Shown here: piece by piece, positions 34,822 to 44,969 of the stretch
Layout of the letters: each line of letters begins with the position of its first letter
Numbering within the stretch: position 1 is the stretch's first letter
Assembly: GCA_035048495.1 (NCBI GenBank)
Contig: CM068552.1
Coordinates: 30,568,154-30,632,153, forward strand
Reading direction: 5' to 3'
Origin: Euptelea pleiosperma
Lineage: Eukaryota; Streptophyta; Magnoliopsida; Ranunculales; Eupteleaceae
Length of the DNA: 64,000 nt
The notes under the pieces: model-generated
The model's database searches: none
The model's input: the letters and a program-made list of their open reading frames with translations, nothing else
Told to the model about the DNA's origin: nothing
Position numbers and translations under genes: made by a program

Positions 34822-35732
34822 AAGAGCCACCAGGTGAGCACACCCTGGCCTTTGCATGCAATCTCTCATTAGTGGGTGTGATATAGTTCCGGCCTAAGCA
34901 GAGTATTTTTCCATAATGTAGTGTGTCAGAAACAAAATTCAGATTGGTCAATTCTAGCCTTGTGATAGATATAACACTTTTAAAGCAAACAACAACGGCC
35001 AGACAGAGAAGGGTTTCAAATTTCTAATCATACAATCTAACAAATACCGTGATTTTGATGGACTACCAGACTGGATTCCTCTTATTATTGTGCGTCATGA
35101 AGCGAAAATTCTCCATCCAATGCAGAGTAACAACTAGAATCAGGAGTGCTTTCTTTTTCTTTTAACCATGTCTCTGACTCGATTGTAGTGTTTGCATTTG
35201 TTAACCTTGGTGAGTTGTATGATCATCTGGATTATATGTTAAGTAGTATTGAAAAGGTATTTTGATGGAAGAGATGAAAGATGAATTTCATACCGTGATT
35301 CCTCACACTTTAGTCACCTGCATGACACATTCAGTTTGATCTGGACACCATGCAATCAGTTATTTGAATTTCTTTAATTATGATGAATTTAATAAATAAA
35401 ATTTAATTATGGTCGCCTAAGTATTCTCTCATTAGCGGGTGCGATACATAATTCTCAACTTACTAGAGTATTTTTCCATTATATAGAATGTCAGATGGCA
35501 TCATCTGGATTATATGTGAAGTAGTACTGACTACCGAAAAGTTAATTTGTTGGAGATGAAAGATGAATGTCTTATTGTGGATCCTCACTCTTAGTTATCT
35601 GCATGTCAGTATGGCACACATTCAATTTGTTCTAGGACCCCACCTAATCAGTTGTCAGCTCTTGGATTCACTGTAACCCCCCATGTTGGAAACAAAATTC
35701 TGCCACGTAGACTTGTGGAGTCTTGTATAGAA
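34822..35732. other. probable 3' UTR intron or downstream flank of the RNA-binding protein gene
   Basis: Begins 12 bases of likely 3' UTR and a strong donor (CAG|gtgagc at about 34834). A block with 'atctggattatatgt-aagtagta' occurs twice (near 35225 and 35500). The acceptor for this donor was not identified with confidence. Confidence 0.4.
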
Positions 35733-36335
35733 CTAGTGGGTGATCGGCACTCCTCGACAAAGAATTTGCCAAAATCAGGTGAGTGGCGGAGATCCACCGT
35801 CCATTGGGGGAGGATTAGATCTCGGCCCTTCTTTGTTGATGCTTATAAGAAGAGGTATAAGTAGGGAGACAATCAATGTGTTTTGTTATATAGACTAGTA
35901 AATGGCCCATGCCCACGGCACTCTCCGACAAAAGTGTTTGTAAAAATTGGGTGCCTTTGGCACTCAAAACGGTATAACGGACTGGGGTGTTACCGTTTTT
36001 TCTATTATAATGGCTGTTATAACGGTGTTGAAATTTAAAATTCATTTTTTCCCCTGGCCGTTTCAATCCGTTTTAACGGTAACACCCCTCTCGAGGCATA
36101 AACAGTGGGGCTCCTGAGCCTGACCCTTGGGCTATATGTAAATCCAACCCATTTCATTCCTTATATGTAGGTAAATAGTAGGTGACCTGTGCCCACAGCA
36201 CTCATCGACAAAGCGTTTGTCAAAATTGGGTGTGAGTGGTTGAGATCCACTGTCCGTTTGGTGTGATAAGATCTCGGCCATCCTTTATGAAGCCGGGTAA
36301 GAGGGGGAGACAACCGTCCTGTTTTGTTATATAGA
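35733..36335 (-). mobile_element. head-to-tail array of short non-autonomous Helitrons
   Basis: Read on the minus strand, units start TCTATATAACAAAACA and end in CTAG, Helitron-style (5'-TC...CTRR-3'). The right unit abuts the left one with CTAG followed at once by TCTATATAAC (junction at 35894/35895). The array starts after an A (A|TC at 36335) and its terminal CTAG is followed by T, as expected for insertion between A and T. The unit ending at 35895 keeps a TGCC-loop-GGCA hairpin just before its CTAG; the unit ending at 35733 has lost part of it. A further partial head lies near 36175. Confidence 0.75.
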
Positions 36336-36479
36336 TATCAATGGTCATAATCATTTGATGAATGGATTTGCATTTCTTTAGACTACAATCAATGCGACAG
36401 ATAAGTCCAATAATTGCATGGTTAAGGATTGTTTTGATTTGGATACAACTGGGATTATTTTGGGGTTAGAGACATGGAA
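36336..36479. other. short unassigned spacer
   Basis: No gene or repeat recognised. Confidence 0.4.
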
Positions 36480-36794
36480 GTCAGCTTGTAATTTTGGCCC
36501 GCTGCCCGGCCTGTTAGGTCTTTGGCCTGGGCCTGGGCCTGGGCCTACACCTTGAAGCCCATCCAGGCTCAAGGCTTGGCTTGAAACATGCCCGCCCAGA
36601 AATGGCCCGACTTTTTACATTTTTTCCATTTTTTTTTTTAAATTGACCCGACCTGTCCCAGGCTCGAGGCCTGGCTCGAGGCCCGCCCTCTACCAATCTG
36701 GTCCTGGGCCTGAGCCTGGGCCATGGAATTTTGCCTGGCCTGGTAGTGTTGACTAGGCCCATCCTGGCCCGTTGGGCCAAAATTACACGCTGAC
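36480..36794. mobile_element. GC-rich hAT-like MITE
   Basis: Inverted ends GTCAGCTTGTAATTTTGGCCC and, complemented from the right, GTCAGCGTGTAATTTTGGCCC (one mismatch). The body is rich in 'gcctgggcc' repeats and their complements. No target duplication is visible, so the superfamily is inferred from the CAG ends and style only. Confidence 0.65.
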
Positions 36795-36852
36795 ACTGTA
36801 AACTGTTTCAATGGTTACCTGTAACTATGAGTTTTTGTATCTAATTCATAGT

Positions 36853-37006
36853 CGGTCAGGTTCAGGTGGCCTGCCTACAGAAATTTTCTATTCACCAACC
36901 CGCCCCAAGAAGCGAATACCCAGAAAGCCTGAAACAAGTGGTGTTCAAGGCTGGATTGGTGCCCGAATTGAAACTGACTTTGTCCTAGATCCCACTAATA
37001 TTTTAT
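36853..37006 (+). other. possible downstream exon remnant
   Basis: After a plausible acceptor (ctaattcatag|TCGG at about 36852) there is an open stretch to a TAA at 37006 with low-repeat, protein-like composition (P-T-R-P-K-K-R-I-P-R-K-P-E). It could be a 3' UTR or alternative last exon of the upstream gene, or a scrap of another gene. I do not recognise the protein. Confidence 0.25.
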
Positions 37007-37144
37007 AATTGGCAGAATGAGTATTTTTTGGTAATCATAATTGGCAGAATGAGTTGCCCTTCTCAAAAGATGGGTGATTGCGAAAGTCAATTTAGAAAGT
37101 AAAATGCTGATAATTTGAAGGGTCTGACAAATGTAGCCCAGCCC

Positions 37145-37300
37145 GCAAAGCTCTCTTCATTGGATGTTTGTCCCTTACCTATGTAGACCTGGCTGACTTT
37201 TGGTTTGTTCATTCACCTAGGGATGGGACAAACATCCATACGATCACTGGACTCTAAGAGTGTGCCATGCGGTTCATAGTGTGGTCCATCATCAACGTTG
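37145..37300. mobile_element. MITE family A, right-half remnant
   Basis: Contains 'tggatgtttgtccctta', then 'gggatgggacaaacatccatacgatc' and 'ctctaagagtgtgcca', matching the arms of the foldback MITEs at 9990 and 63461 in shortened form. Confidence 0.5.
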
Positions 37301-37969
37301 CTGATGTTCATCATCAAAGATTTACTCAAAAAAATTGGCCGAGTGTTGAAGAATACTTAAAAAAAGTTGATGGGCTTTAATTACACCCTTAGAACAACTT
37401 CAACCAGCTTCTTCAAATTTTGGCTTAAAAAAGGAATCTTCAAATTTGAAGATGGGACACGCTTAAAAAAGGGTTGAACTCCAACCACAAAATTTTAAAA
37501 AAAAAAATTGGAGTAAAATGGACACAGAAAGTACTTAAAAAGGACACAAAGGGCGTTTAAATTTTTTCAAAGATTACGTAGAAAAGCAAAAAGTAGATCT
37601 CTATATTTGGAGTCAAATAACAGAGATCTCTATATTTAGTCACAAATAGAGATAGAGGGTGGCTTTAAATTTGGAACAGGATATAGAGACCAGTTGGAGT
37701 TGGATTTCAAAAAAAATCTCTATATTTGAAGATATAGAGACCGGTTGGAGTTGCTCTTCTGGCCTTGCCCACCCTTGACTCAAATCCTGGTTTCGCCACT
37801 GGGCCATTTAAAACCTTGCATTGGAGTACCGCCCATGCATTATTTTACTAAATAGGCCCCCTTTGAATGATGGGGCCTCTTTGATATTTGCACTCTTTGT
37901 GGGGCATTTCGTGGAATTTCCCCTTAGAGGGTTCATAATCGCCTTTTCCCTTTCACATGGACCTGAATC
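37301..37969. other. gene-free interval
   Basis: AT-rich with repeated 'gatatagagaccrgttggagtt' text near 37680 and 37730. A 230 bp stretch at 37810-38035 is open on both strands but matches nothing I know. Confidence 0.35.
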
Positions 37970-38690
37970 TAAGAGGGATTTAATCCTTCCAATTCTCAAG
38001 AGCCCCTGGTGTGCGTACGTGGGAATAATGGGGTGAGGCCTTGAGGGAGTGTTTCTTCGTACTAGCTGCGGCATGAAATATCTCCTTACCAAAAATTAGA
38101 GCAGTCATTGGACGTGCATCCGAATCTGCGTCGAAGATTCCATACGCTAAGTTGTACGGCAATCGAGCAAATTACGTTCTTCTGCGTTATTTGATCGAAC
38201 ACCTGACGTGCCTCTTGTAAGCGCTTTGAGAAGCATGTTTTTGGCTTCCCTCATGAATCCCTCCAAGACCGCTACATGCTTTTATTACAATAAAAACGTG
38301 AATTCGTCGGGGATTTCTCCTTGTTCTTGCATTCTCCGGTACAAAAAACAGAGATTTACTCCTACTTCCTTAGTGGGTATGTACGGCGATCATTTCATTC
38401 CAACTTGCAAGATTTCTAACCAGCATTGTACGAACAATCGGGTTGCTTCCTGAACTTTTCTGCAGTTTGAGTCCATAACGATGATTGAATTGCTCACAAC
38501 TTGGACCATCTCGAAGATGGTTTTAACATAGAGGAGATGAATCTGAATTCCGTTCTCAGGATTTCCAGAAAGCCACAAGTTTTCAGATTAGTTGAGAATG
38601 TGAACTCTTCTGTTTTAGTCATGAAGATCCAAGTCGACAAAACTGTGATAACAAGGTGTAGGCGTTACCCTGCTGTAAGTACCCAACAAT
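37970..38690 (-). pseudogene. broken PPR (PLS-type) gene
   Basis: On the minus strand, PPR fragments appear in the right order but in changing frames. They are S-N-S-I-I-V-M-D-S-N-C-R-K-V-Q-E-A-T-R-L-F (38430-38500), T-M-L-V-R-N-L-A-S-W-N-E-M-I-A (38385-38430), L-Y-R-R-M-Q-E-Q-G-E-I-P-D-E-F-T-F (38290-38350) and V-I-K-A-C-S-G-L-G-G-I-H-E-G (38250-38295). Stops and at least three frame changes separate them, so it cannot be translated. The piece below 38200 is fainter and the left border is approximate. It stands head-to-head with the intact PPR gene about 230 bp away, but the repeats differ, so it is not simply an inverted copy of it. Confidence 0.7.
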
Positions 38691-38921
38691 GAGAGCTGTC
38701 TATGAAACTACATGTTTTCTTTCAGGCATTCTATCAAATATAACATGAGAATAATCTGTTCTACCTCATTTTGCATACATATCTATATGGTCATTGCTTA
38801 TAATCAGATCAACTCTAAATCCAATCTCCACCACAGCTGCATGGATTTGAATTCCTTCATCCAGTAACGAATACTTTGCAGAGTTACTCAAAAACTTTGC
38901 GTTTCTCCGCCTCTGTCACTG

Positions 38922-40574
38922 GTGAAAATGAAGATTGGTGCATTGATTATCAGAGAATTAGAACATCAATTCGTACCCGCATTGCGAAACTGTGTCCAAA
39001 TCGCAGAATTGAAGAAGATCCATCCCTACATTCTCAAATATTCCTTATCCCAAAGCAACTTCCTAGTGACAAAGATGGTCGATATATGCAACGTCCATGG
39101 ACAAACAGAATATGCGAACTTACTCTTCAAGCAAGTTATCGAACCGAATATCTTTCTGTACAATGCAATCCTCAGAACTTATACCCATAACCACCTTTAT
39201 AGTCAAGTTATCATCATTTACAAACAAATTCTTAGATACCCACAACCAAAAACTCCCGCTTTCCCTGACAGATTCACATTCCCCATTGTAATCAAAGCCT
39301 GTGCTGGACTTCTGTGTATTGATCTTGGTAAGCAGATTCATGGCCATGTATGCAAATTTGGGCCGATTTCAAATTCTGTAATAGACAATTCACTTATGGA
39401 TATGTACACGAAATGTGATAATTTAACTGATGCACACAAAGTCTTCAAGGGAATGAATGAGAGAGATGCAATCTCATGGAATATCATCATTTCTGGACAT
39501 GCCAGGTTAGGACAGATGAGAAGGGCAAGAGCAATCTTCTACTCAATGCCTGATAAGACAATTGTCTCTTGGACTACTTTGATTTCTGGGTACACCCGAA
39601 TCGGCTGCTACACTGATGCATTGGATGTTTTCCGTCAGATGCAGCTGGTAGGCACAAAACCTGATGAGATCAGCATCATCGCTGTTTTGCCGGCCTGTGC
39701 ACAGCTAGGAGCTCTGGAGCTAGGGAAATGGATCCACAATTACTCTGACAAAAATGGGCTTTTGCACAAGACTTGTATCAGCAATGCTCTGATCGAAATG
39801 TATGCGAAATGTGGAAGCATAGATCAAGCTTGCCAGTTGTTTGAACAACTGTCTGATAGAGATGTGATCTCTTGGAGTACTATGATTGGAGGGCTAGCAA
39901 AATATGGCAGAGCTCGAGAAGCAATTGAACTGTTTGCAGAAATGGAGAGAGCTCGAGTGGAACCAAACAGTATTACTTTTATTGGTCTTTTATCTGCCTG
40001 TGCCCATGCCGGCTTCTTGGCTGAGGGACTGCGGTACTTTGATTCTATGAAAAAGGATTATTTTATTGATCCAGGAGTCGAACATTATGGATGCGTGGTG
40101 GATCTTCTTGGACGTTTAGGATGTCTTGATCAGGCTGTTGAATTCATTGAGAAGATGCCAGTCCAGCCAGATTCATCCATCTGGGGATCTTTACTCAGTG
40201 CCTGCAGAACTCATGGCAATCTTGAGCTAGCTGTAACTGCGATGGAGCACCTTCTAGAGCTCGAACCAGATGACACAGGAAACTATGTCCTACTTTCGAA
40301 TATTTACGCAGCCCTGGGGAAGTGGGATGGTGTGTCAAAGATGCGGAAACTTATGAGAAGTAAGAGAATGAAGAAAACCCCAGGATGCAGCTTGATTGAG
40401 GTGAATAATATGGTTCAAGAATTTGTTGCAGGAGATGATTCAAACCCATTGTCAGATGAGATATATTGGATACTTGAGCTGCTGGCTTTACAGCAGCAGA
40501 GTAACAACACCAGCACCATAAGTGAAACATTTAAGGAGGATATTGTGGATATAGAGTTCGAAAACCAACCTTGA
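38922..40574 (+). CDS. MEF21: PPR protein, PLS class with E domain, MEF21-like
   Basis: An intronless 550 aa frame, as is usual for plant PPR genes. The N-terminus (M-K-M-K-I-G...) is followed by a leader with C-V-Q-I-A-E-L-K-K-I-H-P (about 25-36). About ten P, L and S repeats follow, with signatures such as N-A-I-L-R-T-Y-T-H (about 80-88), D-R-F-T-F-P-I-V-I-K-A-C-A-G, I-S-W-N-I-I-I-S-G-H-A, V-S-W-T-T-L-I-S-G-Y-T and D-V-I-S-W-S-T-M-I-G-G. The E domain closes with G-C-S-L-I-E-V-N-N-M-V-Q-E-F-V; no DYW deaminase domain follows. Overall wording agrees with Arabidopsis At2g20540 (MEF21), a mitochondrial RNA editing factor reported to act on a cox3 site. An E-class protein needs a deaminase partner in trans. 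Organelle targeting is expected from the family rather than shown. Orthology is from memory of the family, not an alignment. Confidence 0.87.
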   Translation: MKMKIGALIIRELEHQFVPALRNCVQIAELKKIHPYILKYSLSQSNFLVTKMVDICNVHGQTEYANLLFKQVIEPNIFLYNAILRTYTHNHLYSQVIIIYKQILRYPQPKTPAFPDRFTFPIVIKACAGLLCIDLGKQIHGHVCKFGPISNSVIDNSLMDMYTKCDNLTDAHKVFKGMNERDAISWNIIISGHARLGQMRRARAIFYSMPDKTIVSWTTLISGYTRIGCYTDALDVFRQMQLVGTKPDEISIIAVLPACAQLGALELGKWIHNYSDKNGLLHKTCISNALIEMYAKCGSIDQACQLFEQLSDRDVISWSTMIGGLAKYGRAREAIELFAEMERARVEPNSITFIGLLSACAHAGFLAEGLRYFDSMKKDYFIDPGVEHYGCVVDLLGRLGCLDQAVEFIEKMPVQPDSSIWGSLLSACRTHGNLELAVTAMEHLLELEPDDTGNYVLLSNIYAALGKWDGVSKMRKLMRSKRMKKTPGCSLIEVNNMVQEFVAGDDSNPLSDEIYWILELLALQQQSNNTSTISETFKEDIVDIEFENQP

Positions 40575-41401
40575 ATTTTTATAATATTTCGAATAGGCCC
40601 TGCGAGGATGCCTCCAGAAATTTTGGTTAAGAGTTTTTATCTGTATTGATGTTTTATTTTGAACTAACATATAATTTTCAGTTCGAGGGTTTATTTTCCA
40701 GGTTCCTTGATTCTAATGGACATCTTAATTATCTGTGACTAATATTTTGAGATGGTAATGCAGTTGGATATTATTTATTTGCTGATAAAGAGAAAAAAAA
40801 GAGAAGCTAGAAATAAAAAATATTAGGTAGTTAGGTGAAGGCAGTGGAAGTTATGGTTCAGGTTGTGGTAGTGGTTATGATTCTGGCCTGATTCCAGTTA
40901 TGGAAAATGGGCATGTTGCAGGGAAGTAGGGCAGGTTATGGCCAATGAAGTTGGGCAACATATTAATGGGGCGTTTACAGATGAGGTTTAATGAGTTCTT
41001 GGAGTTTGATATCTGAAATGAAGGGCAAATTATTAGAATCAGTCAAAAGTTCTGTGGTGAGTGATCTATAGAAGTTCTTTTTGTCATAATTTATCTCACG
41101 TATTTCTTTATACTTACATCAAGATGAGAGACTGCATTTGGAAGATCTACAGTACGTATCCTTGCAGAACAATATCCCACCACACTTTTAGCAAAATTTG
41201 GCAAATCAAAGCTAATTATCCTATTTATGACTATTAATTCATTATATACATTACCAAAATAGCAGAAAAATAGGCCTTCAATCAATAGAAAATGCATGTA
41301 GGAAAGATACATGGATTAATTTAAATGGCATATTTAAATTGTCATTTGTGAAGGTTGGCAAAGCCATGCATAGTGGACGATGAAAAATCTAAATGAAAAC
41401 T
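40575..41401. other. gene-free interval after the PPR gene
   Basis: Contains a short glycine/serine-coding run near 40838-40895 in a frame that soon stops. Nothing else is recognised. Confidence 0.4.
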
Positions 41402-41600
41402 GTTGGAAGAGTTTTTTGTAATGTGCTAGATGTGTAGGGGTATTACTGTCTTTTCAACAATTTTCAATAATATAATATATTGTGGGGAGTTGACTAGGAC
41501 ATTGAGCCAGTTCGACTTCTCCTCTCCTCTCAACTCTTCTTTCTTTCTTCTCAAAGCTCATAACTTACACAGTATTAGAGCTTGGCCTATTTTCAGTCCA
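41402..41600 (+). mobile_element. Copia LTR and primer-binding-site remnant
   Basis: TGTTGGAAGAG... opens an LTR-like 170 bp segment that ends near 'cttacaca', directly followed by 'gtattagagcttgg', a variant of the initiator-Met tRNA primer site (TGGTATCAGAGC) typical of Copia. No gag or pol follows. Confidence 0.45.
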
Positions 41601-44600
41601 ATACTTTGCTTTTCCTCGGTCGTAAGAAAAACCTCCGCAGACTTAATTTAAGGGAGACAATTACTTCTTTTAAGCTTAAATGAAGTTATCTAAACATTAA
41701 AAAAGTCACCCGACATCATCATATTAGCGTTGCTCTTCATCACAATGCACCACTAAAAAATTACCAACTTCACACAGTTATTAAAAGAGAACACTTGACA
41801 GCACCGACAGTAGCACCATACATTACAACTATTAAAACAAACACCTAGCAACACCCACAACAACAAACACTAGGGCTGCAACTTGGGCGGCCCAACTTGA
41901 GCTTGACAGGCTCAATTGACCATGGGCCGGGCTTGGACTGGCCTCTTTGGAGATTGGGTTGGGCTCAGGCCAAGTTTTCTAAGCCCAAGCCCAACCAAAA
42001 GTCGGGTTGGCCTTGAGTTGAAGCCTCAGGGAACCCAAGATCGACCTATATTTATAAGCAAAAGGGGTTTTGGTTTTACAAGTTATTTCCTTCCCCTTCC
42101 CTTACATCTCTTCTCCAGGCCAAGAAAATCGGTGGAGAGAAGAATTTTACCTCTTGAATCTTTGTGTGAACACAGGTAGACACATCTCTCCTTGTCCCTC
42201 TGCTTCTCTTTCTTTTCTTTTTTCTTTCCTCTCCTCTCCTTGTTGGAAAAATCTGGTTTCGAAAAACAAGAAAATATAAGTAATAGGGTCATGTTGAGCA
42301 TAAATAAAAGTGGGACCCACTTACCTTTGAGGCGGGTCCACAATATTGGCTTTTCATCTCCTTGGTATATAGAATAATAAGGTTAAGTTCTTTAACCAAG
42401 ACCCTTTATGGGTGAACGAAAAAATTGGCTCCAAACTACCCTTACTTGCCATTTGTAAAGTTAGTTTACAAAGTGAAATATTTGTGTAAAACATTAGTCC
42501 CACATGGAAGAAATACAAGAAAGGAAACAAGCTTATATATAGAACTTATTGCTTGTAGACTTGAAGTGTGAGGTAAGAGATAAGCCTACACGCGCACACA
42601 GGGGCCCATGGGCTCTAGTTGACATTCTGGAACCTCGTTTCGAAAACCTTAATGTACGCGATGCACGCATAGGGGGGGAGGGTGCTGAACGACTTAAGTT
42701 TTACTATCATTGTATTTTATCATACCATACAAATTCATTGTATTTTATCATTGGGAATAACTGTTAAATAGTTAATCTAATTCATTGGATTTGGGAATAA
42801 CTGTCAAACAGTTATTCCGATTCATTGGATTTAACTGTTGGTGGATGTAACTGTCAAACAGTTATGCACCACCTTGTCTATTTAATCTTTTTCGTCCACT
42901 CTTTCAAAAACACAAATTTTATGAATTTTTTCTGAATTTCAAACGATTTCTCTTTGAGAGTACGAACACAGTTCCGATTAGCCAGGCGTGTGGATTGAGT
43001 GCTATTTTCGCACATAGAGATCGTTGTATCTTGGGAGACAAACGTTCAGAGACATTTGGTATTACAATAAGGGGACGAATTTGTCTTAAGGCTATTGTGT
43101 ACAACACAAGCCTCGATCTATTTTACTTGTGAATTAACAGTGAGTTCTATTTTTTGTTTAATTGTGTTATTATTATCCTCTTCTTCCTTTTCTATTTTAT
43201 GTGACTATCACGCAGATAACACTCCTCTCTTCTCTCTCTTTATCTCCTGCTCATTATTGTAATTGGAGCCACGTAAGGTTCAAACCCAATTGTGGTTTCC
43301 ATCATTTGTGGTCGATCCTCGATTTCCACAACAGCCAATTTAGGTAGAAAGTGACAAATTGTTGCAATGCTTCTTGAAAATACGTTTAGAAGAACTTAGA
43401 TTATTTTTCAGTTTAACTTGTTGAGTAGGCTTTAGCATCTTGACATAAGAGTTTGATATTGGCAAGAGACTATTGTTTTTGCTTCATGTTAGCGGTCCAG
43501 GCAGGACGCAAGTTTGAACAAGTAAGAATTATTTTGTTAAGAGTGGTGAGGCGTGTAATATAGGGAGAATTATATGCATTTGTAAGCCCACCCATTGGCT
43601 GAAATGAGCTTGCCCGGATGTGAGTTTACCATCTTGATTCAATAAGTGGATCCATCTCTCAATGCAGCAGGCTTGAAAGATGCTTGCATTTGGTGCAACC
43701 AAATTTTTGTTTGTGCCTTTTGTACGTGTAATATACTGTATTTTGCATTGCAACATGGATATGCAATGGATAGGTTTTATCCTTATCTACCTTGTTCCTG
43801 TTCTAGATTTATTTGACAAAGTTGTACACATGATCCATCATTGAGATCTAGAGTATTGGTTTTGTGATATAATCATACTTTCTTGAATTGCTTTGATAGG
43901 TTTAACGATCATGATGACAAGTACCTTGACCAATATTCCTCAAAATACCAGCTTGTCAAGAGCAGGAAATCTAATTACTTAAGGCACGTACCAAACCACC
44001 ACACTTCAGAGCCAACGTCCACAACAGCTTTTTCACTCTGAAGAGGGCCCCACTCGGATCCCATACCCCTTCCATGGGTAAACCCCCGTAAGAGGGTCCT
44101 ACTCAGAGCCCTTTTGGCCCCTTCCATAGAGTTGAATGACGAAATAAGATTCATGCTGGCGACCGCAGATAGATAGGATAAGGTGATGATTATGATGATG
44201 ATGATTTTAGGGTGTTGTTTATGGGAAAAAGAGGTTGGAATACCCGTTTGGTCGCACCAAGTCGTGTGATTTCGTTTGCACATCAAGAAGTTGTTTTCGT
44301 GAACCAAATAGAAAACGACTTCTCACACCCCCTTGTAATTTCGGCTTTTCCATTGGGAGTGAGAAAACCTCCTCCACATTGCAATCTGTTCCTTGGATTC
44401 CCATCATCTGTCTCCTCTCTCTGAGACCCGAGAAGAGCTCTCTGCAACTGAACAATCTCCTCTCTCCCACAGACACCTCCTACCAATATCAGGCACACAT
44501 CTATTTGTGACTGAACAATCTTCTCCCTCCCACCTGAGGTCTCCTCTTCCCACAGGCGTCAGGTTCACTCCCTCCCTCTCTCTATCTGATCAAGGCCTTA

Positions 44601-44969
44601 GAAGAGCTCCTCTTCAATCTTTGAATTCTCTCTCAGCCAGAACCCCCCTACTTGTCCAAGACTTTCTCCTCCCTGTCACAAACTGTTACCAGACGTGCGG
44701 AAAAGAGCTTTGGGTGCGACTACAATAATGTGTCCAAAGCTTTCACTGCATACCAAACACACCCACTTTTCCAGGTTACCACCAAACAACAGAAAAAAAA
44801 AAAAACTGTGTGCAGAAAAAACTTTCTAGGAAAAGTAGACTGGAAAAAGTTCTGTTCTCAAAATTTGTTTTGGTAACTATACAGGGCTTTATTTTACAGT
44901 AGATGCAATCTCATTTGTGAGCAATAAGCAGGATTCAAAGTCCCGAGTATGGTTTTATTACCCCGCTCC
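41601..44969. other. gene-free repeat-rich interval between convergent genes
   Basis: Includes a hAT-like left end at about 41875 ('agggctgcaacttgggc') followed by GGCC-rich text, direct repeats of 'aactgtcaaacagttat' near 42788 and 42849, and a CT-rich tract with repeated 'tctcctct' motifs at 44400-44600. A short open piece at 43901-43980 after a good acceptor resembles an exon, but I cannot assign it. Confidence 0.35.

Noticed and set aside
40838..40930. Glycine-rich protein-like piece (G-S-G-S-Y-G-S-G)
   Set aside because: Too short, stops soon, and lacks a start or splice context.
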